Source: Phycisphaerae bacterium
GTDB taxonomy: Bacteria; Planctomycetota; Phycisphaerae; UBA1845
Direction: 5' to 3'
DNA length: 55,169 nucleotides
Assembly (NCBI GenBank): GCA_030429365.1
Contig: JAUIEW010000005.1
Span: 1 to 55,169, forward strand
In this document: one piece after another, positions 41,401 through 48,427 of the stretch
Position numbering within the stretch: position 1 is the first letter of the stretch
Layout: the number at the start of each line of letters is the position of its first letter
Program-made: the position numbers and the translations under genes
The notes under the pieces: model-generated
The model's input: the letters and a program-made list of their open reading frames with translations, nothing else
Databases searched by the model: none
Told to the model about the DNA's origin: nothing

Positions 41401-41886
41401 GCGGTTGATGAAATCGTAGAGCGTCGTCGCGTCGAAATTCGGATCGGATGAACTGAGTCCGATCCACGCGATGTAGTCGATCGATTCCGGATCGACATCT
41501 TCGATCACCGGCTCATCGACGCCGACCGGATAACCAGGAACCTCGCTGAGTTTCTGATCGACCTCGGCGACGGCTTGGCGGATGTCGGTCCCGGTGCGGA
41601 ATTCAAGGCGAATGCTGCCCGAACCGGCTTGGCTGACACTGGTCATGGAGACCAACCCGGTCAGTTCGCTGAGTCGTTCTTCCTGTTCTTCGATGACGTC
41701 GGATGCGATCTCAGCGGCTGACGCGTTTTCCCAGAACGTCGACACCGAGACGACGACCGAGTCCACGGTGGGGGTCATCTGGATCGGGACGCGTGAGCCA
41801 GCCAGCAGCCCTGCCAGGACGGCGAGAATCACGCCAACCGCGACGGTGATGGGTTGTTTGACGGCTTGTTCGATGAGTCGGTTCAT
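38497..41886 (-). CDS. RND efflux pump, inner-membrane transporter (HAE1/AcrB-like)
   Basis: A 1129-residue RND transporter. TM1 lies at ~14-36. The periplasmic porter repeats follow (TFWENASAAEIASDVIEEQE, later VTVVPSAAALILRRP). TM4 reads GIAFATGMVVDNAIVVIENI, with Asp415 and Asn416 in place of the AcrB Asp-Asp pair. A second twelve-helix half begins after ~560 (MDYLPRGNRNIVFGVLIPPP) and ends VRPILMSTLTSVGGMLPLVL plus the last helix. It exports hydrophobic or cationic compounds with proton antiport, together with the adaptor encoded upstream. No outer-membrane factor is in this operon, so it may borrow one. It lies 37 nt after the adaptor gene under TetR control. Confidence 0.92.
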   Translation of the reverse strand: MNRLIEQAVKQPITVAVGVILAVLAGLLAGSRVPIQMTPTVDSVVVSVSTFWENASAAEIASDVIEEQEERLSELTGLVSMTSVSQAGSGSIRLEFRTGTDIRQAVAEVDQKLSEVPGYPVGVDEPVIEDVDPESIDYIAWIGLSSSDPNFDATTLYDFINRRVKPRFERIPGVSEVGIRGAREAEVQIRVDPAALAQRGITYAALINAIEVTNENFSGGLLPDGKSDIRVRAVGRFHDPERVGEMVIRRDAAGPVYLRDVAEIVPTYKEMTEWVRARGVLMPFINFQLAHGANLLETMSAIQDEVRAMNSKGGLLEQEAKRLGINGEFELVQTYDASSYVNDAISLVQSNIYVGGTLAVITLLLFLRSLRTIGIIAIAIPISVIASLAILVGLGRSLNIISLAGIAFATGMVVDNAIVVIENIFRHLEMGKSVRAASVEATREVAGAVVASTATTLMVFLPILLIEETAGQLFRDIALAIMAAVGLSMIVSITVVPSAAALILRRPKSVDASARESVLKPQGFWSQLRNGFRRLVDLPAHVGKLISWLNQSWTRRLATIALFAVGTIAGIALLMPPMDYLPRGNRNIVFGVLIPPPGYNVEQLSKIGDRLEENIRPVWEVTERKFKAESFANSNGQPGEDRRQPIKLADGSEIIPPGLDHYFLVAWGGSVFHAGIAKDSSRIIDTVDLLNSAVAGQTAPDVIGLTFQFPLFRNGGQSGSAIKIDMIGDDLEKVNASAMSLMFALMGEFGPGTVRPEPANFMLPTPELRVTPNDERLRDLGMSRRDVGYAVAVNGDGWILPRQFQYGSELKDLKIISPSAIEANPIEAMLNAPIATPEGNTVDLESLADVQYIREPARVKHVSRQRAVTLQFTPPAELALQSAVEKVAATVGQLRQANKIDPSVVVNQAGTAGNLAAIRKALLGDGTIVGVLSSSLFLALFVVYLLMVVLFQSWTYPVVIMASVPLATLGGFVGLALVHHWSLADRYMPVQNMDVLTILGFVILAGVVVNNAILIVHQTLNLLNGEIDERTQRLSRNAAISEAVRSRVRPILMSTLTSVGGMLPLVLMPGSGSELYRGLGAVVVGGLAVSTVFTLLLVPVVLSVVFEVSEYANTYLRSSEQHAEAIQAS

Positions 41887-41923
41887 GCTTGGGGTCCTCT
41901 CCGACTGTCGGCAACGATATTCG

Positions 41924-43057
41924 TTAATCTTCCTTGGCTTGGGCGAGCGACGCCCCTGGCATCAACCGTTCATTTCCTTCAACGATGACACTATCGCCGT
42001 TTCGCAAGTCATCTGATTCGACGACGGCGCGGTCTTCCCAATTGAAGAGGACAGTGACGGGCGTTCTCGCAGCGGTTGTGTTCCCGTCCGGGCTTTGCAT
42101 TGTGCGGTAGACGTATGCTTCTTTGCCGTTGCGAGTGACAGCCGCCTTGGGAACCGTGAGTTGCTTGGCTTCTTCGCCGGTTGGAATCCATGCTTCAACC
42201 GACATGCCCGGCGACATCAGATCGTCCGGGTTTTCCAAAGTGAGCACGACGCTGAAACTGCGCGCTTGCGGATCGACATCGGGAATGATGCGCAGATTGG
42301 TCGATGGAATCGTTTGCCCAACACCAATGACGTCGGCATAGATCTTGTCGGCGTACTGCGCGACGGGGTCGGCGAATCGCTCGGGAACTTCAAGGCGCGC
42401 TTCGATGGCCCCCGTTGAGACGAGCGTGACGATTGGTTCGCTCGGCACCAGCCATTCACCCGGATCGACGTGACGGGTCACAACACGCGCGTCGAATGGC
42501 GCTCGTACGGTCATGTCGTCGATTCGAATGCGAAGCAGTTCGGCTTGATGTTGCCCTTCGAGGATGGCCCGCTTGGCGGCTTCCACCCGCGCTTGGGCGG
42601 CGCCGAATTCCGACATGGCGACTTTGAGTTCGCGCGCGCTGGCTTCGAGCCCTTCGCGCAGATTGGTCAGGCGGTGCTTTTCAAACTCGGCGAATTCGAG
42701 TTCGGATTCTCGCTCGACCAGTTCGCTTTCAGTTCGCGCGACTCGCGCCAAGGTTTCTGCGAGTTGCGACTTGAGCCGTCGGGCGTCCAACTGTGCAATG
42801 ACTTCTCCTTCGGCGACGCGCATGCCCTCGTCGGTCAGAATGCTGACCACTTGGCCCGCTTCCTGCGAAGCAACCGAGGATCGTGCGACGGCTTGTAAAC
42901 TCCCGGTCACGCGTCGATGCTCTTGAACGCTTTCGATCGAAACGGACTCGGTGCGCACCGGTGTTGGCGCTTGTGCGAATGCCGGCGCTGCCACCATCAG
43001 TACCGACGCGATCGACGAGATCGCGATGAAGGTAGGGGACTTGGGTTTGGCGTACAT
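41924..43057 (-). CDS. RND efflux periplasmic adaptor (HlyD/AcrA-like)
   Basis: A 377-residue membrane fusion protein from ATG 43057 (GGAG 8 nt upstream). The preceding ATG 6 nt earlier has too short a spacing. A signal peptide (AISSIASVLMVAAPAFAQAP) is followed by lipoyl/barrel halves: AVARSSVASQEAGQVVSILT, then a ~90-residue coiled coil (LARVARTESELVERESELEF), and VRAPFDARVVTRHVDPGEWL. The beta-barrel and membrane-proximal domains follow (PERFADPVAQYADKIYADVI, MSVEAWIPTGEEAKQLTVPK). It links the RND pump to an outer-membrane channel. A TetR-type dyad lies just upstream in the promoter. Confidence 0.9.
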   Translation of the reverse strand: MYAKPKSPTFIAISSIASVLMVAAPAFAQAPTPVRTESVSIESVQEHRRVTGSLQAVARSSVASQEAGQVVSILTDEGMRVAEGEVIAQLDARRLKSQLAETLARVARTESELVERESELEFAEFEKHRLTNLREGLEASARELKVAMSEFGAAQARVEAAKRAILEGQHQAELLRIRIDDMTVRAPFDARVVTRHVDPGEWLVPSEPIVTLVSTGAIEARLEVPERFADPVAQYADKIYADVIGVGQTIPSTNLRIIPDVDPQARSFSVVLTLENPDDLMSPGMSVEAWIPTGEEAKQLTVPKAAVTRNGKEAYVYRTMQSPDGNTTAARTPVTVLFNWEDRAVVESDDLRNGDSVIVEGNERLMPGASLAQAKED

Positions 43058-43077
43058 CGTCATCGCTCCTTGCTGAA

Positions 43078-43094
43078 TAGACCGGTCGTCTAGT
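43078..43094. promoter_or_regulatory. Candidate TetR-family operator upstream of the RND adaptor gene
   Basis: TAGACCGGTCGTCTAGT, with the palindromic core GACCGGTC. It shares 14 of 17 bases with a second site at 43723-43739. It lies 21 nt upstream of the adaptor ATG, and on the minus strand a TTGGAT/TCTATT pair with 17-bp spacing overlaps it. Repression of the pump operon by the adjacent regulator is likely. Confidence 0.65.
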
Positions 43095-43117
43095 GGGTAT
43101 CCAAATAAAAAAGGTGC

Positions 43118-43711
43118 CTAAATACGCGGCAGCGTGTTGGTGATGCGTTCAATGAACTGATTGATCGCGTCGGTGTTTTGATCGATTTGCATGCGGAGCG
43201 TGCAGCCCTCCCATGCATTGACGAGAAAGTCCGCGAGTTGTTCGGGATCCTGGGATTCGCTGACCTCGCTGGCTGCTATGGCTTCTGTCAGCACCCTCGC
43301 GAGTTGTGCAGACCAATTGGAATACGCGTACTTGATCGCCAACCGCATCGGTTCGCTGAGTTGCGCCACCTCCAATGCCAGCTTTGCAATCACGCATTCC
43401 CGCATGGGGCCGTGTTCAACGTAGTGATCCCGCATCGCGCCGAAAAGATTCTGAATGCGTTTCAACGGACTCAGCTGGCGGTTGCTGAGATGGTCACGAA
43501 TGAAATCCGCGTGGGCGGCGGCTGACTCTTCGATGACCGCGACGCCCAGGTCTTCTTTCGACTTGAAGTAATGGTAGAACGAGCCTTTGGGGACGTCGGC
43601 TAACTCCAGAATCTCCTTCAAGCCGCAACCATTGAAGCTCTTCGCGGCGATCGACGTCGAGCCGGCTTCGACAATGCGGTCTTTCGTGTTGGTCGTGGTC
43701 GGCGTCATCAC
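43118..43711 (-). CDS. TetR-family repressor of the RND operon
   Basis: A 197-residue protein. The N-terminal helix-turn-helix reads KDRIVEAGSTSIAAKSFNGC then LKEILELADVPKGSFYHYFK, a typical TetR signature with KGSFYHYFKSKEDL. The C-terminal domain (~60-197, LFGAMRDHYVEHGPMRECVI) is the dimerisation and ligand pocket and belongs to the TetR_C group near AcrR/YcdC types. It sits at the head of the pump cluster with one matching dyad just upstream of itself and one upstream of the adaptor gene. This suggests it represses both until a substrate of the pump binds. Confidence 0.92.
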   Translation of the reverse strand: MMTPTTTNTKDRIVEAGSTSIAAKSFNGCGLKEILELADVPKGSFYHYFKSKEDLGVAVIEESAAAHADFIRDHLSNRQLSPLKRIQNLFGAMRDHYVEHGPMRECVIAKLALEVAQLSEPMRLAIKYAYSNWSAQLARVLTEAIAASEVSESQDPEQLADFLVNAWEGCTLRMQIDQNTDAINQFIERITNTLPRI

Positions 43712-43722
43712 AAGACAAGTAT

Positions 43723-43739
43723 ACGACCAGTCGTCTAGT
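43723..43739. promoter_or_regulatory. Candidate TetR-family operator upstream of the regulator gene
   Basis: ACGACCAGTCGTCTAGT. The half-sites ACGAC and GTCGT form a perfect dyad around CA. It matches the operator at 43078-43094 over GACC[G/A]GTCGTCTAGT and lies 12 nt upstream of the regulator's ATG. Autoregulation is implied. Confidence 0.65.
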
Positions 43740-43847
43740 AAGTCAAATCGTTGTTTTTTGCGCTCTGAAGCCTCTTCTGTATCGGGATCGGTCTCGGAGA
43801 GGCTGCGCTGGCACCTTCTGACGGCCCATTGAGATGCGAGCGTCTGG

Positions 43848-44396
43848 TTAGGGGAGGACCGTCAAGTATTGCGGCGGGACGTGGTCGGTCAGCCAGACCT
43901 GGTTGCCGGTGACGAAGAATTGGTGTTTGTCCTCGTGCATCCGTCTGGCGTCAATTGAAAGGAGCACGGGCTTGCCGTGTCGCATCGCCACCGCGAGCAT
44001 CGTGTCCTTGTCGGTGGAAAGGTGCACGTGATGCCTAGCTCCCTTAAGCAATCCTTGTTTCAGGATTGAGTCCAGGTTGCGGGTGGCTGTCCCGTGATAC
44101 AGCGTGTCTGGTGGGGTGGTGGTTTCGTAGCCGAGGTCGATGTCGACAGAGTGTCCTTGTCGGGCGCGAATGCGTTGGCCTTCATCGTCGAACTCAAAGC
44201 GCTGCTTGGTGTTTTCGGCAACGACCTGCTCGATGAGCGCCCGCGAATAGACTTGACCATTGCGGGCGAAAGCGTCGAGCAGTTCGGAAACAGCGATCCA
44301 GCCTTCCGGCTCCAGCGTGATGCCGATTGAATCGGGCCGATGGCGAAGCACGTAGCTCAGCGACTTGCTGATTTGTTTGAGATCTTTCGTGTTCAT
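43848..44396 (-). CDS. kptA: RNA 2'-phosphotransferase KptA/Tpt1
   Basis: A 182-residue KptA. Signatures: LSYVLRHRPDSIGITLEPEG (N-terminal winged helix), then the NAD-binding lobe LYHGTATRNLDSILKQGLL, HHVHLSTDKDTMLAV and QFFVTGNQVWLTDHVPPQYL. The catalytic Arg-His-Arg-Arg residues appear to be kept. KptA moves a 2'-phosphate from RNA to NAD, giving ADP-ribose 1''-2'' cyclic phosphate and nicotinamide. Bacteria lack the tRNA-splicing substrate, so its real target is unknown. Its ATG overlaps the Nudix stop (ATGA), and it is the last gene of an NrtR-controlled operon, linking it to NAD and ADP-ribose metabolism here. Confidence 0.93.
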   Translation of the reverse strand: MNTKDLKQISKSLSYVLRHRPDSIGITLEPEGWIAVSELLDAFARNGQVYSRALIEQVVAENTKQRFEFDDEGQRIRARQGHSVDIDLGYETTTPPDTLYHGTATRNLDSILKQGLLKGARHHVHLSTDKDTMLAVAMRHGKPVLLSIDARRMHEDKHQFFVTGNQVWLTDHVPPQYLTVLP

Positions 44397-44938
44397 GATT
44401 TTTCTGACTCGATTGTCGCCCTAGCCGCGAAAGCGCCGGCTAGGAGTTTCATGTCGACTGTCATATGGTGGCACTTTTCGGAATCCAGCCAACCGGTAAG
44501 ATTTTTCAATGGGACTTCGTGAATTCTGATGGACTCCGACCCGACTCCGCCGCCGTCGCCAACTTTCGTAAGTCCACGCGCCAGGAAAAACGTGATCGCT
44601 TCATCCGTGATCCCGGGCGAAGAATACGCAGTATTCATTCGCGTCCATCGATCGGCGACGTACCCCGTTTCCTCGGAAAGCTCTCGCTGGGCCGCGTTGA
44701 GCAGGGTTTCCGAGTCATCGATGTCGCCAGCCAACCCTGCCGGCAACTCGATGACCGGCGCATCGACCGGTGGTCGATACTGTTCGACGAGGACCATCCG
44801 ATCGTCGTCGTGAAGCGCGACAATGGCGACCACGCCGGTGGCCTTGGTGCGCGTGGCGTACTCCCATCTGCCGCGCTTGGCCAACTTGAGAAAGCGTCCT
44901 TCAAAAACCGCTTCAACAGCGCTGTGTTCTGGCATCAT
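44393..44938 (-). CDS. Nudix hydrolase, ADP-ribose pyrophosphatase-like
   Basis: A 181-residue Nudix protein. The full Nudix box is present: G-x5-E-x7-REUxEExGU, as GDIDDSETLLNAAQ followed by RELSEETGY. N-terminal features MVLVEQYRPPVDAPVIELPA are those of ADP-ribose pyrophosphatases, in which the PPV-x-x-x-IELPAG element precedes the box. It likely splits ADP-ribose or a related nucleoside diphosphate sugar into AMP and a phosphate. The gene overlaps both neighbours by 4 nt and sits between the SPFH and kptA genes. It fits the breakdown of ADP-ribose released by NAD-consuming enzymes. Confidence 0.9.
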   Translation of the reverse strand: MMPEHSAVEAVFEGRFLKLAKRGRWEYATRTKATGVVAIVALHDDDRMVLVEQYRPPVDAPVIELPAGLAGDIDDSETLLNAAQRELSEETGYVADRWTRMNTAYSSPGITDEAITFFLARGLTKVGDGGGVGSESIRIHEVPLKNLTGWLDSEKCHHMTVDMKLLAGAFAARATIESEKS

Positions 44939-46152
44939 GGTCTCCCCGTCGATCCGTCGTGCAGGTGTAAATTGGCGGTGTCCTTGCCGTCGATTTTGAT
45001 CAAGCGGTCAGGGTGTTGGTATTGGGCGACGAGGTAGCGGGTCAGGTCGACTTTCAACTCCTGCATCGACTTGAGATACATGGACCGTTCCGCGTTCTTG
45101 GCGCGTTCGTGATCCATCTCCAATGCGTTGAGTTCTTTTCGAAACGCCACGGACTGCTGATGATCTTCGGCTTGCTGTTTACTCAGTTCTTCGTGGGTGA
45201 GGCGGTTCATGAGCTGTTCGTGTTCGGTTTGCTCACGTTCAATCTCCCGCTGCTGCTTGGCACGCTGGGCTTCACGAACGAGCTTCAAGTCGGCAAGTTC
45301 CTGGGCCTGACGTTCCGTTTCCGACTCGAGCTGCAACGCTGTGCGCGCTTCGATCGCGTGGTCGTGCATGGCCTGCAGCTTCGGATTGGCTTCATAACCG
45401 CGGTAGACGACCTTGTTGATCTGATATCCGATTCGTTCAGCCCGCGCGGTGAGGTTTGGATACGTTTCCAACGCACTTAGTTTCTCGGTGTCGCGCTTGA
45501 ACACGATGAATTCTCTGCCGGCTGCGAAGTCAATCACATCGGCTGTGACCGCGTTGACAAAATCCGCCACCGGATCGTGCGTTTGATCAAGCATCCGGTC
45601 AATGTCGACCAACTCAAAGAAGATCATGGCCTGCACCGTAAGCAGTGCGTCGTCAGCCGTCCGTACGTCGTCCACATTGACGTAAGTCTGGTCGGGAATG
45701 ACCCTCAACTTCGTGAACCGCAGCGCGTATGGAATCTTCTTACGCGGGTTGGCCGGGTCGGAGCCGTGCCAGACGAATTCGTGCAGCCACTCGTTGGGTT
45801 CCGGCATGTATTGAGCCGGTCCCCGAAGCACGCGGCACGACACGTCGTCATTGTCGCGACGATAGACGATGACGGCTTCGTTGGCGTCGAGCGGAACAAG
45901 TGGCTTGGTCCGTACCGATTTGTGCTTGATCGGGTCGAACCAGACTTCGTTGGGCCCTAGGATATGCACCGCCGACCCGTCGAGTTTCTGAATGATCAAG
46001 TACTCGCCAGCTTCCGCGTGATAACGCTGGAGCGGTTCGACCGATTCGCGGTACAGCCACAGTTTCTGTGGGCCGTCCACAAATCGAACGCATCCATCAT
46101 TGCTCCAGATGGCGACCTTTTCGCCTTGTCGAATGGTTGTCAGTCCGATCAT
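44935..46152 (-). CDS. SPFH/band-7-like protein in NAD operon
   Basis: A 405-residue protein. An N-terminal region with short beta repeats (GLTTIRQGEKVAIWSNDG, VEPLQRYHAEAGEYLIIQKL, VHILGPNEVWFDPIKH) is followed by a band-7-like part (ALLTVQAMIFFELVDIDRML, AVTADVIDFAAGREFIVFKR) and a ~120-residue Glu/Gln/Arg-rich coiled coil (LADLKLVREAQRAKQQREIE). There is no membrane helix at the N-terminus, unlike typical prohibitin or stomatin, so it may be a soluble, vault-like scaffold. It lies 3 nt after the PARG-like gene and overlaps the Nudix gene. A role with ADP-ribose enzymes is inferred only from this position. A good AAGGAG ribosome site precedes it. Confidence 0.75.
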   Translation of the reverse strand: MIGLTTIRQGEKVAIWSNDGCVRFVDGPQKLWLYRESVEPLQRYHAEAGEYLIIQKLDGSAVHILGPNEVWFDPIKHKSVRTKPLVPLDANEAVIVYRRDNDDVSCRVLRGPAQYMPEPNEWLHEFVWHGSDPANPRKKIPYALRFTKLRVIPDQTYVNVDDVRTADDALLTVQAMIFFELVDIDRMLDQTHDPVADFVNAVTADVIDFAAGREFIVFKRDTEKLSALETYPNLTARAERIGYQINKVVYRGYEANPKLQAMHDHAIEARTALQLESETERQAQELADLKLVREAQRAKQQREIEREQTEHEQLMNRLTHEELSKQQAEDHQQSVAFRKELNALEMDHERAKNAERSMYLKSMQELKVDLTRYLVAQYQHPDRLIKIDGKDTANLHLHDGSTGRP

Positions 46153-46155
46153 GGG

Positions 46156-47010
46156 TCACACTCCTTTCCGCGAGCCCGCGAAGGCTTGCTGAAATGGCTT
46201 GATCACGTTTCCGTTCGGTTTATCGAGGACGGCGAATACGACCTGCTCAAAGCACTTCGCGTACGCACCGTTTCCAGACAAGTGTTTGGCGAACAGTTTT
46301 GCGATGTCGGCTGGGTGATTTCGAAACACACCGCACCCCCACGCGCCGAGGACCAGATGTCGGTATCCGCAGTTGGCAGCGACCGCGAGCACCATGGCGA
46401 TGCGCCGATCCATTGTGGGGATGATCTCGCGGGCGCGGTTGCGTTCATTCTTTTGGACCGCGCCCGCGTTGGCCGCCGGCGCCGTCAGGAACGCCACGTC
46501 GTAAGGCGTATCGAGCAAGTCGCCCGCATCATTTCGAAAGACGGTGACGTTTGGGCTTAGGATCATGTGGTCCGTGTACAGGGCCGTCCCGCATCGTCGG
46601 TTCACGTCGTAGTATTCAGACGCCGCACACAGCGATGCGTACAACCCGGACGACCGTGCGAGGCTTTCCTCTTGTGCCTGGCTGCCACCGAGAAATCCAC
46701 CGCCGGGGTTCTTGGCGGACGCGAAGTTCAAACACAGCACGCGATCGTGTCCCTGTTGGACGACGAGACGGGCGGCTGCACTGAGCGTTGTTTCGTTTCG
46801 CACATCAAAACGCGTCTCGCCGGATACCAGTGACGGTGCGGTTGCGATCAGGCTTGCAAGTTCTTCCGGTTTGAAAACGCGCGTGATTGAGACGGACTCT
46901 GAAAGAGCCTTCGCGATGTTCGCGCGTGAACCGGGCCGAGGCACATATTCGCCGCGCTCGATGATGGTCAGCGTTTCCTGCGCGATGGTTTGTCGTGCTT
47001 CTCGATTCAT
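46156..47010 (-). CDS. PARG-like macrodomain protein (TIGR02452/DUF2263 family)
   Basis: A 284-residue protein with the poly(ADP-ribose) glycohydrolase signature: NPGGGFLGGSQAQEESLARS (residues 101-120), where GGG and QEE are seven residues apart as in bacterial PARG. Other features: SITRVFKPEELASLIATAPS, VLCLNFASAKNPGG, YTDHMILSPNVTVFR and RHLVLGAWGCGVFRNHPADI. This family hydrolyses or binds ADP-ribose groups. With KptA and a Nudix enzyme in the same operon it fits a pathway that recovers ADP-ribose from modified targets. It overlaps pncA by ATGA and is followed 3 nt later by the SPFH gene. Confidence 0.9.
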   Translation of the reverse strand: MNREARQTIAQETLTIIERGEYVPRPGSRANIAKALSESVSITRVFKPEELASLIATAPSLVSGETRFDVRNETTLSAAARLVVQQGHDRVLCLNFASAKNPGGGFLGGSQAQEESLARSSGLYASLCAASEYYDVNRRCGTALYTDHMILSPNVTVFRNDAGDLLDTPYDVAFLTAPAANAGAVQKNERNRAREIIPTMDRRIAMVLAVAANCGYRHLVLGAWGCGVFRNHPADIAKLFAKHLSGNGAYAKCFEQVVFAVLDKPNGNVIKPFQQAFAGSRKGV

Positions 47011-47630
47011 CTTGCACCTGTTTTGCCTTCACTTGTCGCAGCCTTTGCGCCGGCTTGGCACATTTCCTCAATCGCGCGCTTGCAGTCGCCTTCTTTCAAC
47101 TCAACGCCGCGGCATCCTTCGGTTATCAGCCGCGTGGCGAATCCTTCTCTGATGGCATCGAGTACCGTGAACTTCACGCAATAGTCGGTGGCCAAACCCA
47201 TGACATCCACGCTCGTGACGCCGCGCTTGCGCAAGAGACTGGCGAGGACGGTTTCCTTTTGATGGCCGTTGTCGAAGAAACCGCTGTAGCTGTCGATATT
47301 CCTGTCGGTTCCTTTGCGAACGATTTCGTTGATGCGATTGCGATCAAGGTCGGCGCAGAGTTCGGCGCCACGCGTGCCCTGGACGCAGTGTGCCGGCCAC
47401 AGAACCTGATCGAGCCCGTCCAGCTTGATCACGTCGCCCACCGAAAAACCGTCGTGTTCGCGGGCGAATGACTGGTGATCGGCTGGGTGCCAATCCTGAG
47501 TCGCCACAACGAATTCGTACGAAGGCATCAGGCGATTCGCAACGGCAATGACCGCATCCCCATCCGCAACAGCCAGCGAACCGCCGGGTACGAAGTCGTT
47601 TTGAATGTCAACGAGGATCAGGGCTTTCAT
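47007..47630 (-). CDS. pncA: Nicotinamidase
   Basis: A 207-residue isochorismatase-like hydrolase, starting at ATG 47630 (a TTG at 47636 is less likely). It shows the catalytic Asp-Lys-Cys set: ALILVDIQNDF (Asp), EIVRKGTDRNID (Lys) and VMGLATDYCVKFTVLDA (Cys). The metal site is TQDWHPADHQSFA with the DWHxxDH pattern. It converts nicotinamide to nicotinate for the Preiss-Handler salvage route. The next steps are supplied by pncB and nadE upstream. Nicotinamide from KptA action would be recycled here. It follows nrtR by 2 nt. Confidence 0.94.
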   Translation of the reverse strand: MKALILVDIQNDFVPGGSLAVADGDAVIAVANRLMPSYEFVVATQDWHPADHQSFAREHDGFSVGDVIKLDGLDQVLWPAHCVQGTRGAELCADLDRNRINEIVRKGTDRNIDSYSGFFDNGHQKETVLASLLRKRGVTSVDVMGLATDYCVKFTVLDAIREGFATRLITEGCRGVELKEGDCKRAIEEMCQAGAKAATSEGKTGAR

Positions 47631-47632
47631 CT

Positions 47633-48322
47633 TCAAATCTCAAAGTTAAAACCGCCGCGTGTCTTTCGGTCGTACTTGGCTTTGTCGAATCGGTAGAGCT
47701 TCGCCGCCCGGTGGGCCACGTCTTTTTCGATCTCTTTCAACTCGACAAGGATGTCCATGCTCAGGATTTTCTTGCGAAAGTTTCGCTTATCGAGTTCGCG
47801 GTCGAGCACGACTTCGTAAAGGTGCTGCAGACTTCGCAGCGGAAATTTCTTCGGAAGCAGTTCAAAGCCAACCGGTTGATAGCGGAGTTTGCCCCGCAGT
47901 CGATCCAGCGCCGTATCCAGAATCTGATGGTGGTCGAAGGCCAGATCCGGTAGATCGCTGACCGCAAACCACGCGGCATTGCGTGCGTCGGTGCTGGCTT
48001 GCACGCGGTGCCCTTCGAGGTTGACGAGCGCGAAGTAGGCCACCGTGACCACCCGTTCGCGCGGGTCGCGATTGAGCGCGCCGAAGGTGTAAAGCTGCTC
48101 GAGGAAGATGTTGGTCAATCCAGTTTCTTCCTCCAGTTCGCGGCGGGCGGCATCATCGAGGGTTTCTTCCACGCGGACGAATCCGCCCGGAAGCGCCCAT
48201 CGGCCCGCATAGGGTTTCAGGTCGCGTTCGATGAGCATGACCTTCAAGTCGTCCTCGTCGAGCGCGAATACGACGATGTCGACGGTCAGTGCCGGTCTTT
48301 GGAATTCGTAGCTATAAGGCAT
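47633..48322 (-). CDS. nrtR: NrtR-type Nudix transcriptional regulator of NAD metabolism
   Basis: A 229-residue protein from ATG 48322 (GAGG 8 nt upstream; a GTG at 48349 is less likely). An N-terminal Nudix domain ([20 protein letters not shown], then [20 protein letters not shown]) binds ADP-ribose. The C-terminal winged helix ([20 protein letters not shown], then RKKIL) binds DNA. The Nudix box G-x5-E-x7-REUxEExGU is intact ([23 protein letters not shown] in sense), although NrtR proteins often lose catalysis. A matching palindrome lies directly upstream of this gene and another upstream of pncB. Repression of NAD synthesis is relieved by ADP-ribose in known NrtR systems. Confidence 0.9.
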   Translation of the reverse strand: MPYSYEFQRPALTVDIVVFALDEDDLKVMLIERDLKPYAGRWALPGGFVRVEETLDDAARRELEEETGLTNIFLEQLYTFGALNRDPRERVVTVAYFALVNLEGHRVQASTDARNAAWFAVSDLPDLAFDHHQILDTALDRLRGKLRYQPVGFELLPKKFPLRSLQHLYEVVLDRELDKRNFRKKILSMDILVELKEIEKDVAHRAAKLYRFDKAKYDRKTRGGFNFEI

Positions 48323-48353
48323 TGTGAATCCTCTTCGTGTACTAGTCACACTT

Positions 48354-48382
48354 AGTATAGTGTCAAATGAACACTAAGGCAA
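48354..48382 (-). promoter_or_regulatory. Promoter of the nrtR operon with NrtR-type operator in the spacer
   Basis: On the minus strand: -35 TTGCCT (48382-48377), 17-bp spacer, -10 TATACT (48359-48354). Within the spacer and -10 lies the dyad TAGTGT-N7-ACACTA (48358-48376). Its arms match those of the dyad upstream of pncB. NrtR sites in other bacteria have the same kind of arms. Binding would block polymerase. Confidence 0.75.
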
Positions 48383-48427
48383 GTGGTCGTTCGATTTTCA
48401 TTCGTTGGCTTCGAATCATGCCGACAC

